DNA of 8,921 nt from Bacteroidia bacterium (lineage in GTDB: Bacteria; Bacteroidota; Bacteroidia; UKL13-3), in the NCBI GenBank assembly GCA_019454865.1, contig JACFNJ010000058.1, positions 1 to 8,921 of the forward strand. The letters are read 5' to 3'. This document shows, one piece after another, positions 6,342 to 8,921 of this stretch (the stretch's first letter is position 1; every line of letters begins with the position of its first letter). The position numbers were made by a program, and so were the translations under genes. Below the pieces are notes generated by a model. That model ran no database searches and was not told the origin of the DNA. It saw only the letters and a program-made list of their open reading frames with translations.

Positions 6342-8068
6342 TTTTACTCCTATTACTAAACTGTTTTAATAATGTTGTTTGGGGACAAAACCCTAATTTA
6401 AGGCGTATTTGTCCAAACGGAAAGGATAATGAGCTTTTTTGGAATAACCCCAATTATGGTTGTTCAACATTTTGGTTTTACATTATTTGGGAAAGAAAAG
6501 GAAATACCGGACCTTTTTTGCCAATTGATACAATCTATAACTTAAACACAAGCAATTATTTACATGCAAATGCAACACCTCCATTAAGTGAGCCAAACTC
6601 CTACTATTTCATCGAAAGAAGAGACTCCTGTACATCGCCATATAACCATTACAGTGACACTTTACTTGTAGATGTTATTCCACCTAACATTACAGAGCTT
6701 GATTCAGTAAGTGTTGATATAGTAACCAATAAAGTTGTTTTAGGGTGGAGAAAAAACACTTCTCCGGATTTTGACAAATACATGCTTTATTATTTAGATG
6801 GGGGATTTTTTGTTGCAATGACTCCATCGGAAACAAGAGATACTTTTGTAACGGATTTGGGATCAAAAAATCCTTCTTCAGAATCTATATCATACAACAT
6901 AAACACAAGAGACAGTTGCGGCAAATCGCCTGCTTATGAAAAAAAGCACAGCACAATTTATCTAAAAACAAGCATTGACACTTGTGCTAAAACATCTAAT
7001 TTAACCTGGAGTCATTATGTTGGTTGGAACGCAATTGCAAAGTATTATATATTCTGTAAAATAAATTCGGGCAACTTTTCGTTGATTGATTCGGTAATTG
7101 GCTCACAGAATAGTTATACAACGCCAATACTTCTTGGAAACACATATACATACTTTGTGCGAGCAATCAAAGATACCATTATTTTTATATCAAGCTCCTC
7201 AAACACGGCAAGTGTAACCAGCAGATTACGCATTGACCCAACAACGTCATACATTAAATATGTAACCACCGATTTATCTCAACCGGAAAAAATTGAGTTT
7301 TCATTTTCAACAACAACTAACGAAGAAGCCTCTTCATACAAAGTAAAGTACTTTAACAAATCCTTAAGCAATGTAGGTGAAATTCCATTATCTAAAAACG
7401 ACTTAAACACACAAATAGAAACAGGAATTATAAACAATGATAGGTACTTGTTTTTTATTGAATCATACGATTTGTGTGATGCTTTAACCAAAATAAGCGA
7501 TACATCAACAAATATTTTATTAGCAGGAAAGGATTCTTTGGGTATAAGGCTACTAAATTGGAACTCTTATTTCACGTGGAACACGGGGGTAAAAGATTAC
7601 ATAATATACAGAGGTACAGGAAGTGATGGAAACATCTCCTTTTCAAATCTTGTAACAATAACCGATACAAATTATATAGATACAGAAACAGGTGTAAACA
7701 TACAATCAGACGGGCTCTGTTACTATGTTGTTGCCAGAAATAACGCGGATACTACAATTGTAAGCAAATCAAACACGGTTTGCCTATCGGCAAATTTTGT
7801 ACAATACATTCCTAACGCATTTGCTCCTGATGGATATAATAAAACATTTAAACCAATAGGTAGTTTAATAAACGAAAAATTATCGCGAATGAAAATTTAT
7901 AACCGCTGGGGAATGCTTATATTTGAATCGGATTTGGTACAAGGTTGGGATGGCAAAGACAATGCAGGAAACATTTGCCAAGAAGGCATATACTTTTATC
8001 AAATAGATTTTATTAGTACTAAAAATGAGCAAAAATCAAAAAATGGAACAGTTACCTTACTCCGGTAA
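6329..8068 (+). CDS. Secreted protein with Fn3-like segments and T9SS type B (gliding-motility-associated) C-terminal sorting domain
   Basis: 579 residues. An N-terminal signal peptide (MRSLILLLLLN..., probable cleavage after VWG, residues 17-19) sends it through Sec. Residues 490-579 match the gliding-motility-associated C-terminal domain: YIPNAFAP, FKPIG, MKIYNRWGMLIFES, GWDGKDNAG, EGIYFYQIDF and the terminal KNGTVTLLR. This domain targets cargo to the type IX secretion system for release or surface attachment. Between them are repeated beta-rich segments resembling fibronectin type III (about 120-210, 222-300, 305-395 and 405-485), several with paired cysteines; no catalytic motif is recognisable. 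Likely a surface or adhesive protein; function unknown. It overlaps the upstream M16 stop by 13 bp and the downstream ybeY start. The sorting domain is atypical near its start, with PDGYNKTF where an NGDGxNDxF motif is usual. It contains a parS-like site at codons 414-419. Confidence 0.88.
   Translation: MRSLILLLLLNCFNNVVWGQNPNLRRICPNGKDNELFWNNPNYGCSTFWFYIIWERKGNTGPFLPIDTIYNLNTSNYLHANATPPLSEPNSYYFIERRDSCTSPYNHYSDTLLVDVIPPNITELDSVSVDIVTNKVVLGWRKNTSPDFDKYMLYYLDGGFFVAMTPSETRDTFVTDLGSKNPSSESISYNINTRDSCGKSPAYEKKHSTIYLKTSIDTCAKTSNLTWSHYVGWNAIAKYYIFCKINSGNFSLIDSVIGSQNSYTTPILLGNTYTYFVRAIKDTIIFISSSSNTASVTSRLRIDPTTSYIKYVTTDLSQPEKIEFSFSTTTNEEASSYKVKYFNKSLSNVGEIPLSKNDLNTQIETGIINNDRYLFFIESYDLCDALTKISDTSTNILLAGKDSLGIRLLNWNSYFTWNTGVKDYIIYRGTGSDGNISFSNLVTITDTNYIDTETGVNIQSDGLCYYVVARNNADTTIVSKSNTVCLSANFVQYIPNAFAPDGYNKTFKPIGSLINEKLSRMKIYNRWGMLIFESDLVQGWDGKDNAGNICQEGIYFYQIDFISTKNEQKSKNGTVTLLR
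7568..7583. other. Degenerate parS-like site, intragenic (14/16)
   Basis: TATTTCACGTGGAACA differs from canonical parS at positions 2 and 12. G at position 12 is a substitution tolerated in known parS variants (TGTTYCACGTGRAACA), so it is 15/16 against the degenerate form. It shares the A at position 2 with the 5618 site. Binding is inferred. Confidence 0.5.
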
Positions 8069-8483
8069 AGTATATTTTAACCTTGTTGATGTTACCATAA
8101 AACTAAACCATATTAAAAACATAAAACGCTGGATAAGCAATTGTATCCAAGCGGAGGGGTTAATTTTAGGTGAATTAAGTATAAATTTTTGCAGCGACTC
8201 AACTCTTTTAAACATTAACATTGAACACTTAAATCACAATTATTATACCGATATTATTACATTTGAACTTGGCGAAAAACCGGTTGTAGTAGGTGATATT
8301 TACATAAGTATTGACAGGGTTAAAGAAAATGCAATTGCAAACAAAGTAACGTTTAATACAGAACTCTCAAGGGTTATGATTCACGGGGTTTTACACCTGT
8401 GTGGCTATAAAGACAAAACAAAAATTCAAAAAACCGAAATGCGAAACAAAGAAGACTATTATTTATATTTGCTCCAAAAATAG
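8043..8483 (+). CDS. ybeY: Endoribonuclease YbeY (rRNA maturation factor)
   Basis: 146 residues from the ATG at 8043; the alternative in-frame ATG at 8025 gives 152. The later start is preferred because family domains begin near VYFN and it reduces the overlap with the upstream gene to 26 bp, but the choice is uncertain. YbeY is a small metal-dependent RNase for 16S rRNA 3'-end processing and ribosome quality control in the cytoplasm. Visible: INFCSDSTLLNIN, the core YYTDIITFEL (residues 67-76) and the metal motif HGVLHLCGYKD. His114 and His118 are present, but the third ligand position (His124 in E. coli) is Asp124. The Arg preceding TDVLSF in E. coli is also not conserved. Both changes are, as I recall, usual in Bacteroidota homologues. 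The ybeY-mnmG neighbourhood also occurs elsewhere in the phylum. Confidence 0.93.
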   Translation: MEQLPYSGKVYFNLVDVTIKLNHIKNIKRWISNCIQAEGLILGELSINFCSDSTLLNINIEHLNHNYYTDIITFELGEKPVVVGDIYISIDRVKENAIANKVTFNTELSRVMIHGVLHLCGYKDKTKIQKTEMRNKEDYYLYLLQK

Positions 8484-8485
8484 AC

Positions 8486-8501
8486 TGTTTCACGTGAAAC
8501 A
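8486..8501. other. parS: parS centromere site (perfect ParB-binding consensus)
   Basis: TGTTTCACGTGAAACA is a perfect 16-bp palindrome and a 16/16 match to the canonical bacterial parS first defined in Bacillus subtilis. It lies in the 45-bp gap between the ybeY stop and the mnmG start. ParB binds such sites, spreads, and with ParA/SMC segregates the origin region. A T-run follows (8504-8509), but a loop-free palindrome of this exact sequence is better explained as parS than as a terminator. Confidence 0.88.
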
Positions 8502-8528
8502 AATTTTTTATACAATCCTGATATTCAA

Positions 8529-8921
8529 ATGTTTAACAAATACGATATAATTATTGTGGGCGCAGGTCATGCCGGTTGTGAAGCCGCTGCTGCTGCTGCA
8601 AATCTTGGTTCAAAAGTTCTGCTTATTACAATGGATATGAATAAGATTGCACAAATGAGTTGCAATCCGGCAATGGGTGGAGTTGCAAAGGGACAAATAT
8701 TACGTGAAATTGATGCCTTGGGAGGATATTCCGGAATTGTATCCGACAAAAGTACAATTCAATTTAGGATGTTAAACCTAAGCAAGGGCCCTGCAATGTG
8801 GAGTCCACGGACACAAAACGACAGAATGCTGTTTTCGCAATATTGGCGAGAATCATTAGAACAAAACCCAAATGTTGATTTTTGGCAAGACATGGTTAGG
8901 GAAATATTGGTGGAAAAGGAC
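8529..8921 (+). CDS. mnmG: tRNA uridine-5-carboxymethylaminomethyl(34) synthesis enzyme MnmG, N-terminal part (cut by window end)
   Basis: First 131 residues of a protein normally about 620 long; the frame stays open to the window end. MnmG (GidA), with MnmE, is the FAD-dependent enzyme that builds the carboxymethylaminomethyl group on wobble U34 of certain tRNAs, in the cytoplasm. Seen are the FAD dinucleotide fold YDIIIVGAGHAGCEAA with GxGxxG at residues 11-16, the conserved CNPAMGGVAKG (46-55), REIDALGG (59-66) and SKGPAMWSPRTQ (85-96). The last is the form typical of Bacteroidota. The ATG at 8529 begins just before the first beta strand, as in homologues. A parS site lies 27 bp upstream. 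TATATTTG at 8464-8471, inside the end of ybeY, is a perfect -7 match and could give mnmG its own promoter, but it lacks a convincing -33 box. Confidence 0.96.
   Translation, partial: MFNKYDIIIVGAGHAGCEAAAAAANLGSKVLLITMDMNKIAQMSCNPAMGGVAKGQILREIDALGGYSGIVSDKSTIQFRMLNLSKGPAMWSPRTQNDRMLFSQYWRESLEQNPNVDFWQDMVREILVEKD

Noticed and set aside
8486..8510. Palindrome plus T-run after ybeY as an intrinsic terminator
   Set aside because: The palindrome has no loop and is an exact parS sequence. The T-run starts after an AA spacer, and a 4-nt-loop hairpin would have only a short stem. A minor terminator role cannot be excluded.
8581..8598. GCTGCTGCTGCTGC run in mnmG as a slippage repeat
   Set aside because: It encodes the Ala-rich helix after the FAD-binding GxGxxG that all MnmG proteins have, so it is ordinary coding sequence.
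8699..8714. TACGTGAAA in mnmG as a fourth parS-like site
   Set aside because: Only about 10/16 match, the central CACGTG is broken, and it encodes the conserved LREID of MnmG.

Overview
The window is AT-rich DNA from a member of the Bacteroidota. Three things support this. The first is the gliding-motility-associated (type IX secretion, type B) C-terminal domain on the protein at 6329-8068. The second is the group-typical sequence of the MnmG, YbeY and M16 peptidase homologues. The third is the pair of Bacteroidota-like -7 boxes (TAnnTTTG) and the lack of Shine-Dalgarno sequences. All genes read on the + strand. No tRNA, rRNA, insertion sequence or CRISPR array was seen.

Layout. Positions 2-1267 hold the 3' part of an ABC exporter gene (permease plus ATPase), cut by the window edge. 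Overlapping its end is a signal-peptide/TPR/single-transmembrane protein (1233-2516) that resembles the sensor half of Bacteroidota TPR histidine kinases but stops right after the membrane helix. sucD (2610-3494) stands alone with a candidate promoter and a clear intrinsic terminator. A 290-bp non-coding gap follows, with a candidate promoter at its end. From there a tightly overlapping gene run begins: a catalytic M16 metallopeptidase (3836-5086, TTG start), its zinc-site-less M16 partner (5070-6341), a secreted T9SS-sorted protein with Fn3-like segments (6329-8068) and ybeY (8043-8483). After a 45-bp gap comes the start of mnmG (8529 to the window end).

The most interesting signal is not a gene. 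Three copies of the 16-bp ParB-binding centromere motif parS (TGTTTCACGTGAAACA) lie within 2.9 kb. One is a perfect match between ybeY and mnmG (8486-8501). One matches 15/16 inside the second M16 gene (5618-5633). One matches 14/16 inside the T9SS-protein gene (7568-7583). The two intragenic copies sit in different reading frames and encode unrelated peptides, so the shared sequence is not explained by protein homology. I infer that this operon doubles as a chromosome-segregation (ParABS) loading zone and that the locus may lie near the replication origin. parA, parB and oriC are not in view.

How the genes work together: the two M16 genes very probably encode one heterodimeric peptidase. YbeY (rRNA maturation) and MnmG (tRNA wobble modification) are translation-related housekeeping neighbours. 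The secreted T9SS protein between them has no obvious functional link.
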